64,000 bases of DNA, from contig JAHLKC010000117.1 in NCBI GenBank assembly GCA_025449115.1, forward strand, positions 62,001 to 126,000, given 5' to 3'. A program made the translations under genes and the position numbers. The stretch is from Chytridium lagenaria. Taxonomy: Eukaryota > Chytridiomycota > Chytridiomycetes > Chytridiales > Chytridiaceae. The notes beneath the pieces are model-generated. The model did not search any database, was not told the DNA's origin, and worked only from the letters and a program-made list of their open reading frames with translations. How positions within the stretch are numbered: position 1 is the first letter of the stretch; each line of letters opens with the position of its first letter. This document shows, in pieces, positions 1 through 11,500 of the stretch.

Positions 1-1048
1 CCCTAGGCCAAGTTCTCGCCATATCCGCCTGGCTCACCGTCATCCTTGGTATCGTCGCTCTAATTCTCTCCATCCAACTCCGTCGTCTCAAAGCATCATC
101 CTGTCTCCCCATCTTCACCCACTTTGAATGCTTCCTTGTCCTCTACACCCTTTCCTGCATCCTCGGAAGCCTCGCATTAACCCTCTCCGCCTTCCATAAC
201 ATCTCATCTCTCACCTTCTATTCCATCCTGGGCCCCCGAAACGTCCTCGTGTACATTGCGATCATGGTATACGTTGATATCGTGTTCAGCGCCAACACAC
301 ACCGGGACGAGTTCATTGATAGATTAAGGAAAATATACCTTCGGATACTTTACTTCCCTATCGCAATCGTGTTCGGGTTATTCATTTATCAAGGATACCT
401 TTCTGATCTCTATCACTATGGTCGTGAGGATGGGAAAGGCGGATACACCATCCGTCCACGGGATGATGACACAACGTCTCTATTTACACGCATCCAATTT
501 ATCAACACAGTCCTATGGCTACTCTGTTTTCTGGTTCTCCTTATCTTCGTGATCATTGGACGGTCGAGTTTTTCGCGATACATGCGGGATGTCGTCGAAC
601 CCGAGCTTCAGAAAGAAAACGAAAGATGGGCGGTAACATCTGGAAACATTACGTTGTCAAGCTCGTCATCGCCGAACAAGTTTTCTTCTTCCACATCAGA
701 ACACAAAAAACAACCTCGCTCACACATGCGTGAGCTCTCATCTACCCTTAAGTCTTCCATCTGGACCATGAAATGGATAGCATGGGCGTTGGGGCTCTTT
801 CTCCTCTACTCCATTTTCTTTGCGATAGTCGTGTTGTTCTTGGAGGAATCAGTGGGGATTTACTATGCAACGCTTGCGGTGAATTGGTGGTCACCTACGG
901 GGTTTGGGGGTGGATATTTGGGATCGTAGTTTATCAAAAGTGGAGACAGGTGAGAAGGGCAAAGAGGGATTTGTGGGATGAAATTTCAGAGGCGTCGGGG
1001 AATGGAGTGGGAATGGAAGCAAGAAATATTTCTTCATATACGGCGTAA
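1..1048 (+). CDS. Multipass membrane protein, 3' part only
   Basis: The reading frame is open from base 3 and runs to a stop at 927-929. The start lies outside the window. The visible part has hydrophobic segments near bases 10-85, 120-190, 240-290, 340-400, 515-570 and 770-850, so at least five or six membrane spans. Between the last two is a Ser-rich hydrophilic loop (about 600-730). The overlapping frame ending at 1048 carries another hydrophobic stretch followed by a basic tail (YQKWRQVRRAKRD), which looks more like a natural C-terminus than the in-frame GGGYLGS. A small intron or an indel between 800 and 925 is therefore likely. No family motif is recognised; a receptor-like or transporter-like protein is possible. 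It converges with the sulfate permease gene downstream. Confidence 0.6.
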
Positions 1049-1418
1049 AGATTGTGAATGAGGGTAAATTTGTGATATCTCATCTCCTTCATGTTTATTT
1101 GTGAGGTTGAGGATTGCTTTATGTACGGGCCTTATCCCATGTGTAAATTATGTATGTTCTAAAATCCATCGGTGTATCAAGTTTTATTCACGTTCATTGC
1201 TCCTTCATAGATTTAAATCAATTGATGAAGCGACTCAAGCAAAAACAAATAGAAAGAGAAAAGGATGTGAAGGTATGATAGTAGTAGATATTGTCGATGT
1301 ACATAATATGACGGGGCAGGAGTAAATGAAAGCGTAGGTACCTTGCCGTGTAAAAGTGGCAGAGGGGTAAGGTCGAAAAATTGGCGAACCGAGATAATTT
1401 AAAACGCGAAAAATATTT

Positions 1419-4400
1419 CTACGCATCTCTCCTCCACTCCACCAGCTCCAACTTAGCCTCCACATCTGCAACAGCCGCCGCCATATCCTCAAATACATTC
1501 CCCACAAGCACCGGCGCAAGCCCAGCGCGGTGAAACAAAATCCGATGAAAGGGCTGCAATCCGCAAAACACAACCCTAATACCCTGTCCTCTGAAATTCC
1601 GTACAATACGACGGAGAACAAAGGTGGCAGCAGAATCAAGATCAATGCAGTGCCTCATGTCAAGAACGATGGTATGTGGACCACCATACCCTGCTACGAC
1701 GTCGGCATCTTGGGGGGCATCGCTGGGGGTGCGGAAAAGGTGGGGTTGATGGAGTCGGGGTCGGGAATGGAGTGGAGAGGTTTGAGAGGGACATCGTCAA
1801 AGCCTGGAGTTTCGACGACGGGGCTGAGCTCTGATGTGGATGAGGATGATGAACCAGCGGGGAAAGATGTACTTAGAAGGAGGTGCGCAGTAGAAGATGT
1901 TGATGTTGGTCTTGCGGTACCTCCCGCTAAAGTACCTCCTGCCTTCTTCGGTCTAGCAGGGGATCCCGTCCCTACTAAAGAAGAAGCCGACGTTTTAGGT
2001 TGAATCACCCGTCCGCGGTTTTTCCGCCATCGATGCAATGCACCCCATCTCCGTCCGGCCTCTGCATCAAAGTTATCATCTCCATCGTCATCAGAAAATC
2101 CGTCGGGCGACAAGGGCGGTAAATCCACATCTTGTAATTCAGCATCGTCCTCATCATCATCATCATCTCCCTCACCAAGCGTTTCTGCCTCAGCATCATC
2201 ATCTTCTTCGTCCTCTTCTCCCTCCCGTCTCTGCCTGCGGGATGCTGACTTATTCTCCTCATTTACCTCCGTCGACCCCATAGCCGGTGTTCCTCTCACC
2301 ACAACAACTTCCACAGCATGTCCATCTACCTCTTCTTTCCCATCTTCCTCCCCCGTTTTCCGCCTTCGCCTCTTCATCTTCCCCTCCTTTCTTTTTCTCT
2401 GCAGCTTTCTCTTATATCTAGCGATCGCCAGTCTCTTTTCCGCCTGCATCACCGCCTCAATACTTCGTCTTGCTTGCCCTGAGTTGTAGAACAACAGCGG
2501 GACATCCACCCTCAAAAGAATCACTCCGTCCAGTAACTCTGCATCAGGGTGTTCGTCAATATTAACAAACGTCGGCTTTGCACCCGGATGATTCGGTGAG
2601 GCAGGTGTCAAAACAGGTGTTGAAAGAGTAGTTGCCGACCTCGTCCTCCTTGGCACCTTATCCGCCGGATCCGCTTTCTTTCCAAGCCCAAGATCCCCTG
2701 CTCCCGTGTCTGACGCTACTGTGCTAGGCGCAAGGAAAGGCGACCCACTCCCTTTATCGAACGAAGGCATACCACTAGACGGCACCATCAAATGATGATG
2801 GCTCACTCTCCCCATAACCGACATACTAGTAATCGTAGTCCTCTTAACGATAAGCAAAGCCGAAAGACCCAAACAGAGTAGAATACCAGTCGAGATAGAG
2901 AAGACCAGCGTGATTACATATGTTGCGACAAACATGGCAATCTCTGTCCAAGCTCTTAATCGAAACACGAAGCCGATTTCACGGGTTTCGATTAGACCGA
3001 GGGCAGCGACGAATACAATGGAGGAGAGGGTGGCACGAGGAAGGAATTGAAGCGCGGGAACGAGAGTTAGGAAAAAGATGAGGACGAAAAGGCCCGACAT
3101 GGCTGAGGCTAGGGTAGTTCGTGCGCCTGCTGATGCCATGATTCGAGAGCGAGGAAGGGAGCCGAAGGTTGGGTAGCCTCCCAGAAAGGAGACGACAACG
3201 TTTGTCACTCCCAAAGCAAATAGTTCCTGATCTCCACTAGGAAAGTAACCTGTACGAATATGTGAGATCAATGGCATTATTCCAAAGTTCAAACTTAGAC
3301 AATCGGAAAGAAGGCAAATCAATTCTTACCATATCTCAATCCGAAATCCCTCGTGACAGTCTGACACTCAATGTATCCAACCAACACGATTGTGATGGCA
3401 GGTTGAATTAATCTTTCTATCAAATCTTTCTTGATGGGTGGCACGATAGGCTTCCTGATCCGGTTTTCAAATTCGCCAAGAATGCTCACACCTTTGCCTC
3501 AAGACCGAGAGTGAAGGAGATGACAATCATGACAACAACGAGGATCAGAATTTCAGGAATGCGGGCGAGAATACGATTGCCCTTGAAGCGTTTCTTGACT
3601 TCACGGAAGCCCAAAAGAAAGAAGACGTTCAAAACGATATCAATATCGTCCATTGATGTGCAGTTGAAAAAGCTTTACGGCAGCTATCAATTTGTTGATT
3701 GTAGAATCCTAATATCAAGTAGCAAGGCAGCCTTCCAAGAGCAAGCTACATCTCCATTTAACTCGACTTTTAATCCCAAGAGGTCCGGAAGCTGCTCACC
3801 ATAATGAGATTTGAGTCCCAGAACGAATCCAGTCAAAAGATATCCTGACAAAATATTGTCAACAAATCCAGCTCTCAAAATGGCCAGGAGGATAGAGAGG
3901 ACTCCCACGATAAGAGTGAGACAGGCCGAAACCTGGAGCTTGGTGAATTTACTCTCAGGGTGTTGCTCGATGTCATTACTGATGGTAGTTCCAACCACGA
4001 CGGACACAAGTGCTTCCGGGCCTAAAATAAATTGAGTATCGCTCAAAATAAGGCGAAAAGTGGAAGAATTGATCTCGTACCAATGGAAAGCTGCCTTGAA
4101 CTTCCAAATATAAAATAAAGTAATGGCGGAAAAGAAGCACTGATTAGCGCCTGTGTTGGGTCCGCTTCAGCAAGACCAGCGTCTGGAAGTAGAACAATAG
4201 GTTAGATATGGTCGCAAAAGAAATGAGAAAAAAAACTTACAAGGCAATGGATTGAGGAAGGAGAATAAAAGCGATGGTGAGCGCGGCAATAAATCATCAA
4301 CAAAGGATCTTAAAGTGTAGCGCTTAAACTGGTCGACTTGTGGAAAGATTGTGCGAAAGAAAGCAGCGACCTTTGATGGCTTCTTTTCGCCCGCATCCGG

Positions 4401-4436
4401 ATCATTGCGTGACTCGGAACCGGATGGGAAAAGCGT
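1419..4436 (-). CDS. SulP/SLC26-family anion (sulfate) permease with STAS domain
   Basis: Plasma-membrane-type sulfate/anion transporter. In the N-terminal exons (4436 down to about 4050) the SulP signature is readable across introns: AFILLPQSIA, then AGLAEADPTQ, then SIGPEALVSVVVGTTIS. The core membrane domain continues through 3690-4040 and 2800-3330 (GDQELFALGVTNVVVSFLGG, ATLSSIVFVAALGLIE). A cytoplasmic STAS domain follows from about 2580 to 1420; its second half contains IVLDMRHCIDLDSA and VVFCGLQPF. The two STAS halves are separated by a very long charged insert (about 2480-1700) with Lys/Arg-rich then Asp/Glu-rich blocks. Frame jumps occur near 4275 (between VDDL and IAALTIAF) and near 1680, each without a clean splice site. 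The first exon is uncertain: an acceptor preceded by a TACTAAT-like branch site lies near 4450. Confidence 0.88.
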
Positions 4437-4449
4437 GGCTGATAGATGG

Positions 4450-5500
4450 GAGCAGGATTAGTACATCAATATTTGGTGTCTGTGTCAATGCATTCCGGGT
4501 TCCGGTTACAGCTCGGAGGTCCGCATCAAAAGTCCTTCATCCTCATCTATTCATAGCATGTAGCACGATGATCCTACACAGGTAAAGCTACGTATCGGTT
4601 GAATATCCCATCCTTCCTCGAATTGACGTCTTGCTTCAATGAACAGAAAAGGCATGCCATGAATCTTACATCTCTTGTCTCCCAAAAGTCCTTCGCCATT
4701 GGTTATCCTTGCTGATGGATCCTGAAAGTTGGTGGCCTCAACGAGAAGCCTCCGTCTTAACATGGCGATGGGGGCTTGTATGTGCCTCGCGCTTCCACTT
4801 CAATTGAACGAGATGTTTTCAAGCTAAAAGGACTTGCTAGCTGCTCGGTAGTCCTCTGCTTTTACAGGGCACCTAAGTAGTATTTTGGACTTCGATTCCG
4901 GATGAAAGGGGTCGTGGGGTGTCCGTGGGAACGGGAAAGGGGTGGGATGTGAGTTGACGGACTCCACCGAGTCGAGTCGAGTCAAGTCGATAATTAAATA
5001 TGAAATTTCTTTTTTGAGGCCCCAACCTTCTAGAAGGGGCTTTCAGCCTTACCGTCGTACATGCGGTGGACACCCACCTGATGAACGTCCAGGAGCTTTC
5101 GGACTGAGCTCCGCGAAATGCCTCTTGGGAAATGCAATTGTGATAGTACATTTTTTCACTTTTCATTATAATATATTAATATTTAATCAATTTTACAATA
5201 ACGTATTACAAATGTTAATTTAATTATTATTATTATTAAATTTATAATTAATAATATTTATTGTGTGTAGAATTTTAATCAATATTTTCTTAACGGACAT
5301 AACCGGGGCGGCTTCAGTGGATACAACGCTACATCCTCCTAAGCCGCCCGTGGTGTTGTCCCGACGTTGGATCATAGAGAAGGAGAGTATATACTACAGA
5401 TTTATTTATAATTATTTGTCAACATTGGCTAAGTATAAACAGGTATCAGGGGCTTGAATGTCTGAGTGCCCTGAACTTATCAATATTAATTATAATAAAC
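4450..5500. other. Intergenic spacer, AT-rich towards the right
   Basis: I see no supported gene here. A short GAGTC tandem run lies near 4967-4988. From about 5150 to 5290 the sequence becomes very AT-rich, with runs of TAAT/TTA. Possible upstream untranslated exons of the SulP gene may lie in 4450-4800. The AT-rich tract is the last distinctive feature before the stop codon of the Helitron helicase at 5508, and may lie close to the left edge of the mobile element, but I could not identify a CTRR-type terminus with confidence. Confidence 0.45.
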
Positions 5501-5507
5501 TCTTACC

Positions 5508-8500
5508 TCATTCTTTTTGAATAATAGTATTTTCGATAACCCACTGTAGAAAATCTTGCCATAGCTCATCTGAGGCATAGTCAGGGCGCCTCACCCTGGC
5601 CATCAAGTTCTGCATAGCTGCTTGAACGGACTCATCAGGCGTGAAATACGCTATGTCATCGTGAGAGATCCTATCCAAAAGCACAAGGGCACTTAGTCTT
5701 GTGGTTCGCGACAACGCAACGTAGAGTGCCGCATTCTGAATTTTGTTGCGACGCCTGAGATTTAATAAAACTACTCCATGCGGCAGCGTTGTTCCTTGTA
5801 GCTTCTCTGGTGTGCATGAAAAAAATGGAATAACTGGGAATTGATCCACGGTAATGCTAAAATCTGCCCGAGCTCTGATTGTAATCTTGGCAGCGACATG
5901 TATCGGTCGTATTGGGATTATCCCTGCTGGGTAGCCTTTAAACATGATATCTTTTGAGCCTCGGATTTTGACAATAAGAAACTCAGGCAGATTTGTCAAG
6001 TGGCAAAGGTTGTGGTTGCCGTCTGTCATAGTCGCGGTCTCCATTCCGCGATCACTGGGATGCAGTTGAACACCCACTATTGTTGCTATGGCGCCTTTCG
6101 GTATTAGAATTACTTGTGGGCTCTTATCGTCTTTAGATTCTGGTTCCTTGACAATCCTTCTAGTAAACATAATTGGCATGCCAACAAAGAATGCCAATGT
6201 GAAGGGTATGAAGTCGGTTGAATAGTCTGAATATCCAAAGAGTGGTTCCATGTCAACTTGACTTGATGACTTTTTAGCTCTTTCGGCTCTACAAACATAT
6301 ATTGGAGCGTTTGGCGGCGCCATAACCATCACTAAAGCTTGACCGATAACAGCACGATCCTTGTTAAGTGCACAGACCACTGGGCAGTAGTAGCCATCTG
6401 CTGAAAATCCCACTGGGAATGGAGGCGGCTTGAAATCGGGATGATCAACGTGCCGGGTATTCAAAATGGCCAATTGCTCGTCAGTAATGCGACCATATCG
6501 TATTGCTCGCACAATCCCAGCAAATGTTGGATCTTCTCGTTGTCGCATGTTTTGCGTAAGGAAAACGGTAAAGTTAATGTTACTGAAGACTTCATATCCT
6601 TGTCGCTGTAGTGATGTTGATGCATCTGTTGGTGTTCGAAAAACTGTTATAGTGTTAGTGATATAGTTTATTCACCTCCCGGGCCGGGAGTTTCAGATTT
6701 GGTAATTAAAGATTATATCACTTACATGGCGTGTTGATTGGTAGGAATTGCATCAAATCCCCAAACATGAGAACGTGCTTTCCACCCATAATCATATCTC
6801 GTGCTTCTTTGGTGTGATAGGATGTCAATTGACGCGCCGACAGGTCACATGCACCAAGTAGTTCTTGAGATGTCATGGATACCTCGTCGATGATGAAGAA
6901 TCTGATGCATTTATGTCGATTCCGTTGATGTAATGTTGCCGTGCGTATTTCATTGCTGATTGGGTTTATGTCAAATAACGAGTGCATAGTAGAACCCTCT
7001 ATCATCATTGAGCTTATACCTGTAAACCCTGTTGTCTGTAATGTATTCCTGCGTTTCCAAAGCCTTGCCAGTGTGATTAGTGCCTGGATGATATTAGACT
7101 TTCCTGCACCGGCTTCGCCGCCGCAGTAGGAAATCATCTGTTCCATGTTCTTTGTCTTTATACTCAATGGCAATTTGGTGAATGCTTGATAGATCGGCGA
7201 GTCTGCATTATCCAATGCAGTATCATTTAGAAATGAGAATATGAGCTTTCTTGCGGCGACTTCGAACGTGTGATGTTGCCAGAAATTTAATGTATATGCA
7301 ATGGAGACAGCCCGAGTGCTTGGATACTCTTTTAAGTTTGCCGGATCTCGTTCATGCAACGGTCGTGTCATTGGATCTAGGTATGGTACGGGAGCGTTAC
7401 ATTCGTTAAGCCGCTCTACATGGGTTTCGTGATATTGCTGTGCATTTTCCCTGCAATGATTAATTGGTTAATAAATGCATGATTATGTTGATAGCTCTAC
7501 CTATAGTAGGTTGTTCCTAAATTATCATTGGTATCTTCAGATTTAATGATTAAGTCATCTTCATATAGTCTAGTCGGTACAAGTAACTTCTTAGGAACCG
7601 ATACTGTGCACACCACACCTGCACCAAGACGAGTCCCTGATATTGTGAGTGACTTATCAATATTTGGTATGTCCCCAAGAACGCGATTAACATATTCCAT
7701 TCGTCGTATGTATGCTTGAGCTACATCCAATGTTTCTTGACCCATATGAATGTATCCGTCCTCGCCATCATTGCTTCCCGCGTCCTGTGGCATATCAGAG
7801 TGATAAACCATCTGTCGTATTTGAGTATCGTGTTCCATCTCGCAAGGATGCTCTTCAATACAAATATCTTCTTCAGTGCGTTGTGTTGCGGCTGATATTG
7901 AGCGATCATGACGGGCACTGGTGTGATAGTCCGCGTGAATTTCAGCAAATCCAATCGCATCACTAACTGCCTTTGATGAACCGTTTTCCAAAATCCACGA
8001 CCGATAGAAGTCTTCCCATGAAGATGGCATCATAGTCCCTTTCCGATGCGGATGAAATAGTATGCAGACCAGCTCATAATGTAATTCACGTTTATGATCA
8101 CCCTTTGTCGTATCAGTGATGTCGGGAAGCTTGTCATGCTGACCTGTGAGCACCATAACAGCTCGCGTTTTGTTGGCAACTAAATGGAATCGACCTGATA
8201 AGGGATGCCCTGTCAAAAGTGACTGGCCAATGCGCCCAATCCCAGGGACTAGGTGATAGTTTTCTACAAGCGTAATAAAGTTTTGGTTTTCAAGTTCTTG
8301 GGGTCGATACCAGTAGTCCACAATCGCATGCTTATCGTTGACCGGGCGGTCCGCTAGGGTCTCTATGAATGAAGTTGATATAATCACGTCAACTTCCTTT
8401 TCTTGATCATGCATGCGATTTAAAATTGGTCCCATGGAAAGGCCAACGTGGTCGTGACTCCAGTAAAATATGTCGCCAACTTGAATGTATAACGCGCATA

Positions 8501-11500
8501 GCGTGGCGGCGACCTCTTGAGAGTTTGTAAGGGAGTACATGAGCGATCGAAGGATGGCTGACCCGCGCTCCCTTGTACTCAGAGTCTCGTAATCCGTTCG
8601 AACCAATAGTCGTTTGAAAGCTTTGTCAAATGCAGCAGCACAGAGAGCAGTATTATTGTGCACCTTATTCTGTGACTTCATTGTGTATTTACATATGTAG
8701 GCAACCATATGCTTCGTCTTGGAACCGATGACAAAACTAACGTCGTGATTGCAACGAAACAGGAGGGTGATTGTTGGATTAAAAGTGTTTACATATTCCG
8801 AACCACACATCCGCTTGAGGTGGAGTTCCATGTTGCTATCAATAAAAGACTCACAGCATGTTGGTTTAGGAAAAAACATACGACACACAGAACCTTTCGG
8901 TGTTCGAGCTGTTATCTATGAAAAGGAACAGTTAGTTGATTGATAAACTTATGTGTAAAGGAAAAACTCCCGAGTCGGGAGGTGACTCTAACAAAGAAGC
9001 TCCCGAGTCGGGAGGTGACTCTTTCAAAGAAACTCCCGAGTCGGGAGGTGACTCTATAAATGAAGCTCCCGAGTCGGGAGGTGACTCCATCAAAGAAACT
9101 CCCGAGTCGGGAGTGACAGTAATAAAGAAACTCCCGAGTCGGGAGGTGACAGTAATATAGAAACTCCCGAGTCGGGAGGTGTCAGAAATAAAGAAACTCC
9201 CGAGCCGGGAGGGTGCAAACTACATAAACTCCCATGTTGGGACGGATCGTAATCACGCAGTGAGGCTTATAGTAAATTTACCTTAAAGCATGATCCCACG
9301 TGTGTCCAGAAATGAAGATTAACTCCCTTAACTATGAGAGTTACTTCAACTTCTCGCGATAATGTCTCCGTTGAGCTCTCAGACAGTTTGGGTGGAGAGA
9401 ACCTGATATAATCTATATCCATTTTTGTGAGTTCAATTTCCCGACAATCGACCTTGTATGATAGACTTGGCTTTAGGTGTGCGTCAACAATATCATTATG
9501 CGCGAATTTGGTTTTGCAGTCACTACACGCACTTGTTGGTACCGGCACTGCCTCTTTCAATGGCAACTTATATGCTTCGCCAGGGATCACATCCACTGGA
9601 GATACGATACCATTGCACTCTGTCTTAGGGCAAGTGGATGCTGACGGTAAGATTGGTACGTCGTTTCTAGCAATAGCCGTTGCATAAGCCATTAAGCGCG
9701 ACCTGAATTCTACGTCGCTTGCAAGGTCGCCAGTAAGTTTTTCGTGCATTTTCAACGTTGTGGTCGGAAAGCCATGTAGCCAAATTAAAACATGTCCATG
9801 TAAGTCGCCGCCCTTTTGCGTCTCCGTTGATACCACAAATGCTTTAACAATGCCAAACAAGCCTGATTTGGCTCTTGGTCGACAGTGTGTTCGATCCCAT
9901 CCAAGAATATCAGAAATAAAGGTATTCATCACAGTATCGTAGTACCTTGCTGAAGTTGCTGGGTTTCTTGCTGCAATTGCTTTTAAGTCAGATCTCGTTG
10001 GTAAAAGCATCTTGTCGCAGTCTTTTATCGTCTTCTTATCAACCTCGCCAGCCATGACTGAGACAGAGTAGATACCCGCTGTATCTGGAGATAATGTTAC
10101 AAATAGCTGAAACACGCCAAATCGATACGTGTATCCAAAGCATATATGGCGAGCCCACGATCTGCTGGCGTTTGACCCCCAAAATGCCTGCTCCCCAGTT
10201 GCGATACCTTTCCTCAGCCCCATCAATTTCTTTATTTCCGCTGTTGCCGATGGAGGCCGTCGTCCCTGTAATTGAGCCACTGCTACATTTCTTGCATGTA
10301 CCAAGTACCTCTGAACGCTTTGCGACGTTACTTCGCCAGCCAACAATGCCTCCTTGCTGATTTTGAGCGAATAGTATAGCTTGCTATTCGCTTTTTTCAT
10401 TGCAATGTAATCAAAAGCGACCATTAGGAACCCGTAATGACGTTCAAATAAACCGCCTGACCCATCTATCCCGTCTAATTGCAAGCAGTACTTGACCCAC
10501 GAGTGAAATCCCATATGATTCAGTCGTTTCTCATTTGGTCCACCTCGTCCAAAAGGGAATAGAGAGACAAACATCTCCGTTACGAGAGATTCCATTGACG
10601 AGCTTGGGTGTTGATTTGATCTTCGAACTAAGAATGTCTCGGTTTCTGCAGATTGATGAGGACCTTCGTCCATTCTTAAAAGCAACGTATACCGCCCAGC
10701 ATCTAGAACAGATTGCTCTGCCGTCATAGACGACAGAGGCACAATAGATCCTGTGTTGTTATACACAGAAGCTGAGGCATGGAGATGCGATATAGCCGCT
10801 GTTGACAATGGCTCCTCGCCATTTTCGTTGTCGTCCGTCCTGTCAATAATTATACCATCTATGAGATCGATATTAGACGCGCGATAGTAAGGTTTGTTTA
10901 CCATTGGATCCAAATTCCGTAAACGCTCCGTCATCCACTGCCGAATACTTCGGATTATACTTTTTTAAATGAGCGAGGAATGGACGAAGCATGCCATCGA
11001 CGTCAACAGCATACCGCGTCTGCACAGTTGCCTTTTGAAGTGGTGTCATCGGGCCAACCATAACAACGCGACATTTCCCAGACAACGTCGATGGCAGCAT
11101 TCCAGCTATTGCTCCTGATGTATTCCGTACAACATAATGATGTGACTTTATGTTTCTATGATCACCTCCGGTAACTGTAGATAGATACACACACGGCGTG
11201 TATAAAGCCAGCATCTGTTCTTCAATTCGTGTGATTTTCTTGAACGCAGCAGGAAGAAACCCGATGTAGTTGCCGTCAACGATAGCTCCATATGGAATTC
11301 TTTCGGTGATAAGGGAGTCGCGACAGGAGGTACAGACCAGAAACGAGACAACATTTGAATCATCCCTAAAAAAGGCTTCAAATAATAGAATGGTTAATAG
11401 AGAACTAGTCAGGAGCTTAATAAAGAGAGTATTCCGTCGTAAAATTGATATCTCCCGAGTCGGGAGTTTGATTAACAGACGATATCATCATAAGTGGGAT

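Noticed and set aside
5508..7450. Free-standing host PIF1 helicase gene
   Set aside because: Clean in-frame introns join it to the Helitron Rep exons upstream, and the residues are of the Helitron-fused type.
7712..7966. Plus-strand and other small frames inside the Helitron exons
   Set aside because: They are antisense to well-supported Rep/helicase coding sequence and carry no motifs.
8967..9243. CRISPR-like array (regular repeats with spacers)
   Set aside because: The 18-bp spacers are near-identical to each other, the repeats lie in an intron of a eukaryotic transposon gene, and no cas genes exist. It is a minisatellite.
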